DNA from: Pseudomonadota bacterium
GTDB taxonomy: Bacteria > Pseudomonadota > Gammaproteobacteria > Burkholderiales > Burkholderiaceae_E
Length of the DNA: 37,015 bases
Reading direction: 5' to 3'
Assembly (NCBI GenBank): GCA_023388075.1
Contig: JAEWGX010000081.1
Location: 1-37,015, forward strand
The notes under the pieces were generated by a model, which saw only the letters and a list, made by a program, of their open reading frames with translations, had not been told where the DNA came from and did not search any database. Of this stretch, positions 7,348-14,950 are shown in pieces. Numbering within the stretch: the stretch's first letter is position 1; each line of letters begins with the position of its first letter. A program made the position numbers and the translations under genes.

Positions 7348-8888
7348 TGGCTTACCTGCTCCTCGCCCTGCCGCTCGCCATTCCGCTGGTGACCCTCGTC
7401 ATCTGCGCCGCGCTCTGGAAGCACGGACCGGCGCAGCGGCTGGCGAGCCTGGCGGGCAGCTTGCTGCTGCTCGCCGCATCGATCGCCTTGCTCGTGGCCG
7501 TCTCCGATGCCGGGGTGCTCGCGGTGAACGCGGGATCCTGGCAGGCGCCCTTCGGCATCAGCCTGGTGGCCGACCTGCTGGCGGCAGCCATGGTGCTGAT
7601 CACGGGCATCATGGCGGTCGCGGTCGCGGTATTCGAGATGGCCGGGCAGACGCGCGTGCGCGACCGCGCCTTCCATCATCCCCTCTACCACGGCCTGCTC
7701 TTCGGCGTCGCCGGTTCCTTCCTGACCGGAGATCTCTTCAATCTCTACGTCTGGTTCGAGGTGATGCTGATCTCCTCGTTCGGACTGCTGGTGGTGGGCG
7801 GGCGTCGCGAGCAGCTAGACGCAGGGGTCAAGTACGTCACGCTCAACCTGGTGGCGACCACCTTCCTGCTGATCGCCGTCGGCCTGCTCTACGGGACCAC
7901 GGGCACCCTCAATATGGCCGATCTCGCGCGCACGCTGCCGGACGTAGGCAACCAGGGGCTGGTCGCCACGCTGTCCATCTTGCTGCTGATCGCCTTCGCC
8001 TCGAAGGCGGCGCTCTTTCCGCTCTTCTTCTGGTTGCCGGCTTCGTATCACACCGCCAGCGCGCCGGTCGTCGCGATCTTCGCCGCGCTGCTCACCAAGG
8101 TGGGCGTCTACGCGATCATCCGGATGTTCACCCTGGTCTTTCCGGTCGACGCCGGGTTCACCGGCCCGATCATCGCGGTCATCGCGGTGCTCACCATGAT
8201 CACCGGAGTGCTGGGTGCCGCATCGCACTTCGACGTGCGACGGATCCTCTCGTTCCACATCATCAGCCAGATCGGCTACATGCTGGTCGGCGTGGCGGTC
8301 GCGACGCCCCTCGCGCTTGCCGGCTCGGTGCTCTATGTCGTGCACCATATCGTCGTCAAGGCGAATCTGTTCCTCGTGGCAGGGGCGATGCGCGTCGCCG
8401 GCGGATCGTTCGACCTGAAGCGCCTGGGCGGATTGCATCGCAGCTCGCCGTTGCTCGCGCTGCTGTTCCTGATCCCGGCGATGTCGCTTGCCGGGCTGCC
8501 GCCGCTATCCGGCTTCTGGGCGAAGTTCGTCGTCATCAAGTCGAGCATCGACGCAGGGCATTGGGTGGTCGCGGCAGTGGCGCTGCTCGTCGGCCTGCTG
8601 ACGCTCTACTCGATGGTGAAGATCTGGAACGAGGCCTTCTGGAAGGCCGCCCCCGAGGAAGCCGCCGTGGCCACCGATACCCGGCGCGACGTCCAGGCCT
8701 GGCGATTGGCGATGCTGCCGCCGATCGCCGCGCTTGCAGCGATCACGGTAGCCATCGGGCTCGCGGCCGAGCCCTTCGTCGAGTTCTCGCTGCGTGCCGC
8801 CCATCAGCTGCTCGAGCCGACCGCGTACATCGAGGCAGTGCTGGGCATCGTGCCGGTCCCGATCGCAGCCGCCCCATCATTGCCCTGA
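7347..8888 (+). CDS. mrpD: Na+/H+ antiporter subunit MrpD
   Basis: This is the second large NuoM/NuoN-like subunit and a core part of the ion-translocating machinery, 513 residues with about 14 helices. Conserved charged residues are present: Glu138 in LYVWFEVML, Lys220 in AFASKAALFPLFFWLP and Lys251 in LLTKVGVYAI. AAGGAGG ends eight bases before the ATG at 7347. A GTG at 7344 would add one residue and overlap the mrpC stop. It is followed by a 19-base gap and mrpE. Confidence 0.95.
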   Translation: MAYLLLALPLAIPLVTLVICAALWKHGPAQRLASLAGSLLLLAASIALLVAVSDAGVLAVNAGSWQAPFGISLVADLLAAAMVLITGIMAVAVAVFEMAGQTRVRDRAFHHPLYHGLLFGVAGSFLTGDLFNLYVWFEVMLISSFGLLVVGGRREQLDAGVKYVTLNLVATTFLLIAVGLLYGTTGTLNMADLARTLPDVGNQGLVATLSILLLIAFASKAALFPLFFWLPASYHTASAPVVAIFAALLTKVGVYAIIRMFTLVFPVDAGFTGPIIAVIAVLTMITGVLGAASHFDVRRILSFHIISQIGYMLVGVAVATPLALAGSVLYVVHHIVVKANLFLVAGAMRVAGGSFDLKRLGGLHRSSPLLALLFLIPAMSLAGLPPLSGFWAKFVVIKSSIDAGHWVVAAVALLVGLLTLYSMVKIWNEAFWKAAPEEAAVATDTRRDVQAWRLAMLPPIAALAAITVAIGLAAEPFVEFSLRAAHQLLEPTAYIEAVLGIVPVPIAAAPSLP

Positions 8889-8907
8889 GAGAGAGGAGGA
8901 GATCACC

Positions 8908-9237
8908 ATGAGCCCCTTGAGAAGCACCGTCCGCTGGGTCGCACTCACAGGTCTTTTCCTGCGTGAGCTGGCGATGTCGGTGCAGGATGTGATCCGCACG
9001 GTGATCGATCCGCGGCGGGTCGGCCACAGCGCGATCGTCGCGGTCCCGCTGGACGTACGTTCGGACGCCGGCATCTCGCTCCTGGCCAACATGATCACGC
9101 TCACTCCCGGCACGACGAGCCTGCACGTCTCCGACGATCGGCGGGTGCTGTACGTGCACGTGATGAACGCCTCGGACCAGACGGTCCGGATGATCAAGGA
9201 CGGCTTCGAGCGAAGCGTCCGGGAGGTATTGCCATGA
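8908..9237 (+). CDS. mrpE: Na+/H+ antiporter subunit MrpE, short form
   Basis: MrpE is a small subunit needed for full activity and complex stability. The typical core is present: VDVRS-like residues (VPLDVRSDAGISLLANMITLTPGTTSL) and then VLYVHVM. At 109 residues it is shorter than the roughly 160 of classical MrpE. It lacks the long N-terminal hydrophobic part and starts with a single amphipathic or membrane segment (TVRWVALTGLFLRELAMSV). The ATG at 8908 has GAGGAGGA just upstream; the frame continues upstream but reads unlike MrpE. The stop overlaps the mrpF start (ATGA). Confidence 0.9.
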   Translation: MSPLRSTVRWVALTGLFLRELAMSVQDVIRTVIDPRRVGHSAIVAVPLDVRSDAGISLLANMITLTPGTTSLHVSDDRRVLYVHVMNASDQTVRMIKDGFERSVREVLP

Positions 9238-9530
9238 ACGGCGCCGTCGCCTTCGACATCGCCATCATCGGATGCGCGCTGCTGTTGCTCGGCGCCATGG
9301 CCATCGCCGGCGTGCGCATCGCGCGCGGGCCGCATGTCGCCGACCGGGTCGTTGCGCTCGACATGCTGTCGCTCCTCGGGATCGCCGCGGCCGGCCTTGC
9401 CGCGGTGGCCACCGGATCGGCCGCCTTCGTCGATGTCGCGCTCGGCGTGGCGTTCGTCGGCTTCCTTGCCATCGTCGCCTTCGCCGGTTTCATGGAGCGC
9501 GGCTCGCGTCCGCGCGGGGAGGAATCATGA
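9234..9530 (+). CDS. mrpF: Na+/H+ antiporter subunit MrpF
   Basis: This is a three-helix subunit of 98 residues, the usual MrpF length. The family motif RIARGPHVADRVVALDMLS follows the first helix and DVALGVAFVGFLAIVAFAGFMERG forms the last. MrpF is also known in some bacteria for a role in sodium cholate efflux. It overlaps mrpE upstream and mrpG downstream by four bases each, so it is translationally coupled on both sides. Confidence 0.94.
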   Translation: MNGAVAFDIAIIGCALLLLGAMAIAGVRIARGPHVADRVVALDMLSLLGIAAAGLAAVATGSAAFVDVALGVAFVGFLAIVAFAGFMERGSRPRGEES

Positions 9531-10396
9531 CCAACTTGCTCGCCTGCCTTTTCCTTCTTGCCGGTGCAGCCGTCAGCCTGCTTGCGGCAATCGGAGTGCT
9601 GCGCCTTCCGGACTTCTTCATGCGGATGCATGCCGCGACAAAGGCCGGCGTGGCCGGCTGCGGACTGGTGCTGATCGGCGTCGCACTGGCTGACGGCTCG
9701 GCCGCCACCTGGGCCAAGGTGTCGGTTGCGCTGGTCTTCCTGCTGCTGACCACTCCGGTGGCCGGCCACCTGCTGGGTCGCGCCGCGTATGTGAGCGGCG
9801 CGCCGTTCTGGCACGGTACCGCCGAAGATGCGCTGAGCGGCGTGCTGCCCCGGACCGATTTCGAATCGGACGAAGCGCTGGACACGCAGCGCGGCGCGCA
9901 GGCCGGCGGCATCCGCTCGGTCGTGCTCGCGCTTGCCAAGGGACCGAACCTGGACGCCGCGATCCGGGAGGCGCTCGCCCTTGCGCGGGCTCACGACGCC
10001 GAGTTGTGCGGCATGGCGATCATCGATGTCCCGCGCCTGAGCAACGTCGGTCCAGGAGTGGCCGGAGCCGGCTGGCATGCGCAGGCGATGCGCGACCGGC
10101 GCATCCGGCTCGCCCGGATCGCGGCGGCCGAAGCCATCCAGCGCTTCGAGCAGCACGCGGCCGGATCGGGCCTGCGCTGGACCGTCCGCCTGGAGGAAGG
10201 CCGGCCGGCAGCGTTGCTGAGGTCCGTGGCGCAACCCGGCTGCCTGCTCGCCGTGGCACCGGGAGCCTGGTTCGATCAAGGGGTGCTGGAGATCAAGGCG
10301 GATCCGAGGCGTCGGCTTCGCTGGTCGGGACTGCGCAGGGACATCCTGCTGGTCGGCGATCCTGCTGGTAACGTACCGGATCGAGAAACTCCATGA
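9527..10396 (+). CDS. mrpG: MrpG fused to a UspA-like cytoplasmic domain
   Basis: Residues 1-90 are an ordinary MrpG: three helices with LRLPDFFMRMHAATKAGVAG and LVFLLLTTPVAGHLLGRAAY. Ordinary MrpG ends about 20-40 residues after this. Here the chain runs to 289 residues. The extension (about 129-285) starts with a hydrophobic strand and helix (IRSVVLALAKGPNLDAAIREALALARAHDAEL, in parts), then another strand and a long amphipathic helix, and ends with ILLVGDPAG. This resembles the Rossmann-like fold of universal stress proteins, but I see no clear G-2x-G-9x-G(S/T) nucleotide motif. The domain may sense a ligand or regulate the antiporter from the cytoplasm. The ATG at 9527 has GGGGAGGA before it. 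The UspA assignment is by pattern, not by search. Confidence 0.85.
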   Translation: MTNLLACLFLLAGAAVSLLAAIGVLRLPDFFMRMHAATKAGVAGCGLVLIGVALADGSAATWAKVSVALVFLLLTTPVAGHLLGRAAYVSGAPFWHGTAEDALSGVLPRTDFESDEALDTQRGAQAGGIRSVVLALAKGPNLDAAIREALALARAHDAELCGMAIIDVPRLSNVGPGVAGAGWHAQAMRDRRIRLARIAAAEAIQRFEQHAAGSGLRWTVRLEEGRPAALLRSVAQPGCLLAVAPGAWFDQGVLEIKADPRRRLRWSGLRRDILLVGDPAGNVPDRETP

Positions 10397-10405
10397 GCGA
10401 CGCAG

Positions 10406-11929
10406 ATGCCCCTGTGGTTCAAGCGGCTGCCGCTCACGCTGCGATTCCCGGTCGCAGTGGCCCTCATGATCTTCATCGTGGCGGTCACGACCACCCAGGT
10501 GGCGATCCAGACGTCGTCGCGGCAGTTCGAGCAGCAGATGGGACAAATCGGACAGGTCTACCTGGACGGGCTCGCGGCCGCGCTGATTCCGGCGCTCGCC
10601 AGGAGTGACCCCGATGCCATGACCGCGATACTGGAGCGATCCCTCACCGTCCGGGAAGGGATCGAGGACCTGCGCCTCGCCGTCCTGGACGCGGAGGGTG
10701 CCATCGTGGCCCGCGCGGACCGCACGACATCGGACGATCCTGCGCGCGATCCGTCCTCCACCGCGGTGGAGGACTTCGCCGAGTTCATCCACTCGCTTCC
10801 CGGCATACGCTTCGACCACGAGAGCCGCAGCGTGTGGGTGTGGCGGCCGCTGCCGTGGGTCGAAGGTGTGCCCGATGGCGCCGCGCTCGAGCCGCCCACC
10901 GCCGTCGCGTCGCGCGGCGAAGGGTCCATCGTGGCCAATCTCGACGTGGCGGCGTTCATCGAGGAACGACAGGCGCTCCAGGTGAAGCTGCTCGCCTTCG
11001 ACCTGCTGTTCAGCGGCGTTTGCGCGGCGGTCGGTTTCCTGATCGTGCGCCAGATGCAGCGCCCGATCGCGCTCCTCACGCAGCATCTGCAGCTCGGCGA
11101 GCAGCGGCAGCCGCAGCCGGTGGCGGAAGAGCTCGTGCCGCGGCAGGACCCGCAGATCGCGGACCTCCTCGCGGCATACAACCGCATGGTGCGGGAATCG
11201 CGCCAGCGCGAAGCCATGATCGGTCGCGTCATGGAGCAGGAGCGCGATGCCATCCTGGGGCGCATGGCCGCGACGCTTGCTCATGAGATCCGCAACCCGC
11301 TGGGCGGCATGTCGACGGCCATCCGGACCGTGCGCAAGTTCGGCGACGATCCGGCTGCGCGGGCCGACGCGCTCGACTTCATCGAGCGCGGGATCGCGGC
11401 GCTGCAGGAGGTCACCGACGCAACGTTGCAGACGCACCGAACCACCGAAGAGCGACGGAACCTCCGGCAGCAGGACCTGCGCGACGTCGGGGTCCTGGCG
11501 CAGGCGGAAGCGTCGGGTCGCGATGTCACCGTGGATCTCGACCTGCAGGTGCCGCCCGAAGTCCCGGTGCCCGCCGCCGAGATCAGGCAGGTGCTCCTGA
11601 ACCTCATGCTCAACGCCATCCGAGCCAGCCCGGCGGGAGGGCTCGTTACCTTGCGCGCTCGCCTCGAGCCGACGATTCTGCGGCTCGACGTGGAAGACGG
11701 GGGCCGTGGACTGCCGCCGGACCTCGCCAGCGGACTGGAAACCGGTGTTCCGCCGCCGGGCAACGCCGGGCTCGGGGTGGCCGTTATCGTCCGGCTGGTG
11801 GAGCGCCTGCAGGGACGGGTGTCGGTGACCGGGCGATCCGAGGGCGGCACCCACATCAGCCTGCACGTACCGCTCGGTGCAACGGCAGCGATCGAACCGG
11901 AGCTGGCAGGCGATGTCGGGCCCGCATGA
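10406..11929 (+). CDS. Membrane sensor histidine kinase, co-operonic with mrp
   Basis: The 507-residue kinase has a first membrane segment at about 13-33, a periplasmic region at about 35-192 and a second membrane segment at about 195-214. A HAMP-like linker (about 215-268) follows. The HisKA domain contains LAHEIRNPLGG with phospho-acceptor His293. The ATPase domain has an N box around Asn399/Asn403, the G1 motif DGGRG (431-435) and the G2 motif GLGVAV. The G2 region departs from the usual GTGLGL, but the key glycines remain. The periplasmic part matches no sensor family I recognise, so the signal is unknown; sodium, pH or envelope state would fit the neighbours. It begins nine bases after mrpG and overlaps its regulator gene by 17 bases. 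Confidence 0.92.
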   Translation: MPLWFKRLPLTLRFPVAVALMIFIVAVTTTQVAIQTSSRQFEQQMGQIGQVYLDGLAAALIPALARSDPDAMTAILERSLTVREGIEDLRLAVLDAEGAIVARADRTTSDDPARDPSSTAVEDFAEFIHSLPGIRFDHESRSVWVWRPLPWVEGVPDGAALEPPTAVASRGEGSIVANLDVAAFIEERQALQVKLLAFDLLFSGVCAAVGFLIVRQMQRPIALLTQHLQLGEQRQPQPVAEELVPRQDPQIADLLAAYNRMVRESRQREAMIGRVMEQERDAILGRMAATLAHEIRNPLGGMSTAIRTVRKFGDDPAARADALDFIERGIAALQEVTDATLQTHRTTEERRNLRQQDLRDVGVLAQAEASGRDVTVDLDLQVPPEVPVPAAEIRQVLLNLMLNAIRASPAGGLVTLRARLEPTILRLDVEDGGRGLPPDLASGLETGVPPPGNAGLGVAVIVRLVERLQGRVSVTGRSEGGTHISLHVPLGATAAIEPELAGDVGPA

Positions 11930-13226
11930 CGTGCTGGTGATCGAGGACGACCCCGTCCTCGGAGGCGCGCTGACTCAGCGGCTCGAGCTCGAAGGTACTG
12001 CCGTGCGATGGGCGCGCACCTGCGCCGAGGCGATGACCGAGCTGCGCCGGCTGCGGCCCTCTTTCGTCGTCGCCGACATCCGCCTGCCCGACGGATCGGG
12101 CGAAGACCTGTATCGCCAGGCGCTGCCGTACCTCGGACGCACGCCGATCGTGTTCGCCACCGCCTTTGCCGAGGTCGACCAGGCGGTACGGCTGGTCCGC
12201 GCCGGTGCCGACGACTATCTCACCAAGCCGTACGATGTCGACGCGCTGGTCGCCCGAATCGGCGCTGCCCTGGCTCAGGCTGGCACCGAAGTTGCCGAGA
12301 CGACGCAGCCCCGCCCCTTCGGGCGGTCTGAAGCGACTCTGCGTCTGGCATCCGACCTGGAGCGCGTGGCGCGCACGGACCTGCCGGTGCTGCTTCTCGG
12401 CGAAACCGGAGTCGGCAAGGAGGTCGCCGCCCGGCACCTGCATGCGTCGTCGGCGCAAAGTGACCACCCGTTCGTGCCGGTCAATTGCGGTGCCATCCCG
12501 TCGGAGCTGATGGAGAGCCAGTTCTTCGGGCACGAGAAGGGTGCCTTCACCGGTGCGGTGGCGGCGCACGTCGGCTACTTCGAGGAGGCCGGCAATGGCA
12601 CGCTGTTCCTCGACGAGATCGGCGAGCTGGACGCGAAGCTCCAGACGGCGCTGCTGAGGGTGCTGAACGACGGCGAGTTCCGCCGGATCGGTGGGCGCAG
12701 CCCGATCCGGTTCCGGGGCCGGATCGTCGCCGCCACCAATGCCGACCTCCAGGAACTGATCGCCGCACGCGCGTTCCGCGAGGACCTCTACTATCGGCTC
12801 GCGGTGGTCGAGCTTCGCATCCCGCCGCTGCGGGAGCGTCCGGCGGAAGTCCTGCCGCTCGCCGAGGCATTCGCCGCCGAGGCGGCAGCACGAGCCGGCC
12901 GCGCAAGGCTGGCGCTGGACGGATCGGCACGGGCCGCCCTCCTCGAGCATCCCTGGCCCGGCAACCTGCGCGAGCTCCGCAACCGGCTCGAGCGCGCGGC
13001 GGCCCTCACGGACGGCGAAGTCATCGGCGCTATCGACCTGTTCCCGGAGCGCCGGCTGGACCAGCCGGCAACGGCTACCCTCGCAGACGCGCGTGACCGT
13101 GCGGAGCTGGACCAGATCGAACGGGCCATGACCCTCTCCGGCGGACGCGTCTCGGAGGCGGCGCGCCAATTGGGCATCTCCCGTACCACTCTATGGAAGC
13201 GGCGCAAGCGCCAGGCCGACGGCTAG
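11913..13226 (+). CDS. Sigma-54-dependent response regulator, NtrC family
   Basis: This 437-residue regulator has a complete three-domain layout. The receiver (about 6-118) has acidic residues Asp12/Asp13, phospho-acceptor Asp55 in VVADIRLPDG, Thr83 and Lys105. The AAA+ domain (about 140-365) has Walker A GETGVGKE (163-170), the sigma-54 contact loop GAFTGA (210-215) and Walker B LFLDEIGE (231-238). The C-terminus is a Fis-type helix-turn-helix (about 399-433, EAARQLGISRTTLWKR). It is the partner of the overlapping kinase gene. With the perfect sigma-54 promoter upstream of mrpA, it most probably activates the operon that contains it. The ATG at 11913 is chosen because the receiver starts there. 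Confidence 0.94.
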   Translation: MSGPHDVLVIEDDPVLGGALTQRLELEGTAVRWARTCAEAMTELRRLRPSFVVADIRLPDGSGEDLYRQALPYLGRTPIVFATAFAEVDQAVRLVRAGADDYLTKPYDVDALVARIGAALAQAGTEVAETTQPRPFGRSEATLRLASDLERVARTDLPVLLLGETGVGKEVAARHLHASSAQSDHPFVPVNCGAIPSELMESQFFGHEKGAFTGAVAAHVGYFEEAGNGTLFLDEIGELDAKLQTALLRVLNDGEFRRIGGRSPIRFRGRIVAATNADLQELIAARAFREDLYYRLAVVELRIPPLRERPAEVLPLAEAFAAEAAARAGRARLALDGSARAALLEHPWPGNLRELRNRLERAAALTDGEVIGAIDLFPERRLDQPATATLADARDRAELDQIERAMTLSGGRVSEAARQLGISRTTLWKRRKRQADG

Positions 13227-13250
13227 CCGCGCCGGCAAGGCGCTCAGGCT

Positions 13251-14666
13251 CTACCGCAGCCAGATCACCGTGACCAGGGCAAAGAGCGGCATCAGCACGG
13301 CAACCGACCAGGCCATGTAGCCGAAGAAACTCGGCATGCGCACGCCGCGGTCCTCGGCGATCGCCTTCACCATCAGGTTCGGCGCATTGCCGATGTAGGT
13401 GTTGGCGCCCATGAAGACGGCGCCCATGGAGATGGCCGCGAGGGTCGGCGCGAGCGTCGTCATCAGGGTCTGCGCGTCGCCGCCTGCCGTGTTGAAGAAC
13501 ACCAGGTAGGTTGGCGCGTTGTCGAGGAACGAGCTGAGAACGCCGGTTGCCCAGAAGTACATCGCCGGATCCGGCTTGCCGTCCGGCCCCGTCACCGCGG
13601 CGACCACGGCACCGAACGGGCCCTCGGTGCCGGCGCGCAGCATGGCGATCACCGGGATGATGGTGAGGAAGATGCCGGCGAAGAGCTTGGCCACCTCGGC
13701 CATCGGCCCCCAGCTGAACTGGTTGTCCTCGTGCACCTGCGAGGACGTGATCGCCAGCGAGACGAACGTCACCACGACGAGCCCGACGTCCCGCACGAGG
13801 CCCGGCAGGCCGACATGCGTGCCCCAGATGTCGAACTCCACGCTCGACTTCCAGAGGCCGCTCATGAGCACCAGCGCCACCACTACCCCGAGCAGCAGGA
13901 AGTTGGCCCTGCCTTGGACGCCCAGCGGCGGATCGGTGGGCGGCGTGGGATCCACCGGCAGGACGCCTTCCTTGCGATAGAGCCAGCTGTCCAGCAGGTA
14001 GAACATCGCCAGCAGCGTCACCGCCATGAAGAGAGTCTCGGGAAGGATGGTGTTCATGGTCCAGAAGAAATCGACACCCTTCAGGAACCCGAGAAAGAGC
14101 GGCGGATCGCCGAGCGGCGTGAGGGAGCCGCCCACGTTCGATACGAGGAAGATGAAGAAGACGACCACGTGGGCCTGGTGGCGGCGGTTGTCGTTCGCAC
14201 GTACCAGCGGACGGATCAGCAGCATCGAGGCGCCGGTGGTTCCCATGAAGCTGGCGAGCACCGTGCCGACCGCGAGGATCGCGGTATTGACCGCGGGGGC
14301 CCCCTTGATGTTGCCGCTCACGTGGATCCCGCCCGCCACCGTGAAGAGCGCGGTGAGCAGCAAGATGAACGGGATGTACTCCGCCAGCAGCGCATGCACG
14401 AAGCTCTGGCCCGCCAGGTCGAATCCGAACAGCGCGGCGAAGGGCACCAGGAAGGCGAGCGACCAGGCAGCCGTGATCTTGCCGAAGTGGTGATGCCAGA
14501 ACCGCGGCGCGAACAGCGGCCACAGCGCGATGGAGAGGAGGACGCCGATGAAGGGAATCGCCCACCAGACGGAGAGGCGCGCGCCGTCGACCTCCGCGGC
14601 GCCGACCAGCCCGGGAAAGGCGAGTCCGAATCCCAGGGCCAACCTTCGGGCGGTCAGGCGATGCAT
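13251..14666 (-). CDS. NhaD-like sodium:proton antiporter (ion transporter superfamily)
   Basis: A 471-residue membrane protein with an N-terminal signal-like segment and about 12 helices. Conserved pieces place it with NhaD and citrate-transporter-like proteins: SNVGGSLTPLGDPPLFLGFLKG in the middle, SSFLDNAPTYLVFFN, and GANTYIGNAPNLMVKAIAE near the end. These paired D/N-rich hairpins are the expected ion-binding sites. It would exchange Na+ for H+ at the inner membrane. It converges on the Mrp/two-component operon with only 24 bp between stops. The ATG at 14666 has no strong ribosome binding site. Carboxylate transport is the main alternative, because the superfamily includes such carriers. 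Confidence 0.85.
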   Translation of the reverse strand: MHRLTARRLALGFGLAFPGLVGAAEVDGARLSVWWAIPFIGVLLSIALWPLFAPRFWHHHFGKITAAWSLAFLVPFAALFGFDLAGQSFVHALLAEYIPFILLLTALFTVAGGIHVSGNIKGAPAVNTAILAVGTVLASFMGTTGASMLLIRPLVRANDNRRHQAHVVVFFIFLVSNVGGSLTPLGDPPLFLGFLKGVDFFWTMNTILPETLFMAVTLLAMFYLLDSWLYRKEGVLPVDPTPPTDPPLGVQGRANFLLLGVVVALVLMSGLWKSSVEFDIWGTHVGLPGLVRDVGLVVVTFVSLAITSSQVHEDNQFSWGPMAEVAKLFAGIFLTIIPVIAMLRAGTEGPFGAVVAAVTGPDGKPDPAMYFWATGVLSSFLDNAPTYLVFFNTAGGDAQTLMTTLAPTLAAISMGAVFMGANTYIGNAPNLMVKAIAEDRGVRMPSFFGYMAWSVAVLMPLFALVTVIWLR

Positions 14667-14856
14667 TGCGCGATCAGGATCACTGTGTCGGGTCTCCTTG
14701 CGGCCGGCGCCCGGGCCGTGAAGGCGCGGCGACGGCCCTTGCCGCCGCGCACCCGCGCCGCGGCGCCGCGATGGTACTTGAGCACGCGCGCCGTGTGACG
14801 GGTCGCGCCATGGGGGGAAGTCCGGGCCAGGGCACCCGTTCTCCAGGGTGGGAAAT

Positions 14857-14864
14857 TATGACAG
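14857..14864 (-). promoter_or_regulatory. Possible Pho box half-site between nhaD-like gene and ugpB
   Basis: Read on the minus strand this is CTGTCATA followed by ATTT, identical to the first repeat of the classical PhoB box. The second repeat is poorly matched and the orientation is away from ugpB. E. coli ugp genes belong to the Pho regulon, which is the only reason to note it. The rest of the 284-bp gap (14667-14950) is GC-rich with no other clear signal apart from the ugpB ribosome binding site. Confidence 0.2.
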
Positions 14865-14950
14865 AATGAATCGAGGCACCATCATCGCGCCGTCACGTTG
14901 ATGCCATACAGTCCGGGCGCCCGCCCAGCGGGCCGACAACAGGAGAATCC

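Noticed and set aside
9194..11866. An 890-codon open frame on the minus strand opposite mrpEFG and the kinase gene
   Set aside because: It has no recognisable domain and shows the low-complexity composition of an antisense shadow; the plus-strand genes have clear families.
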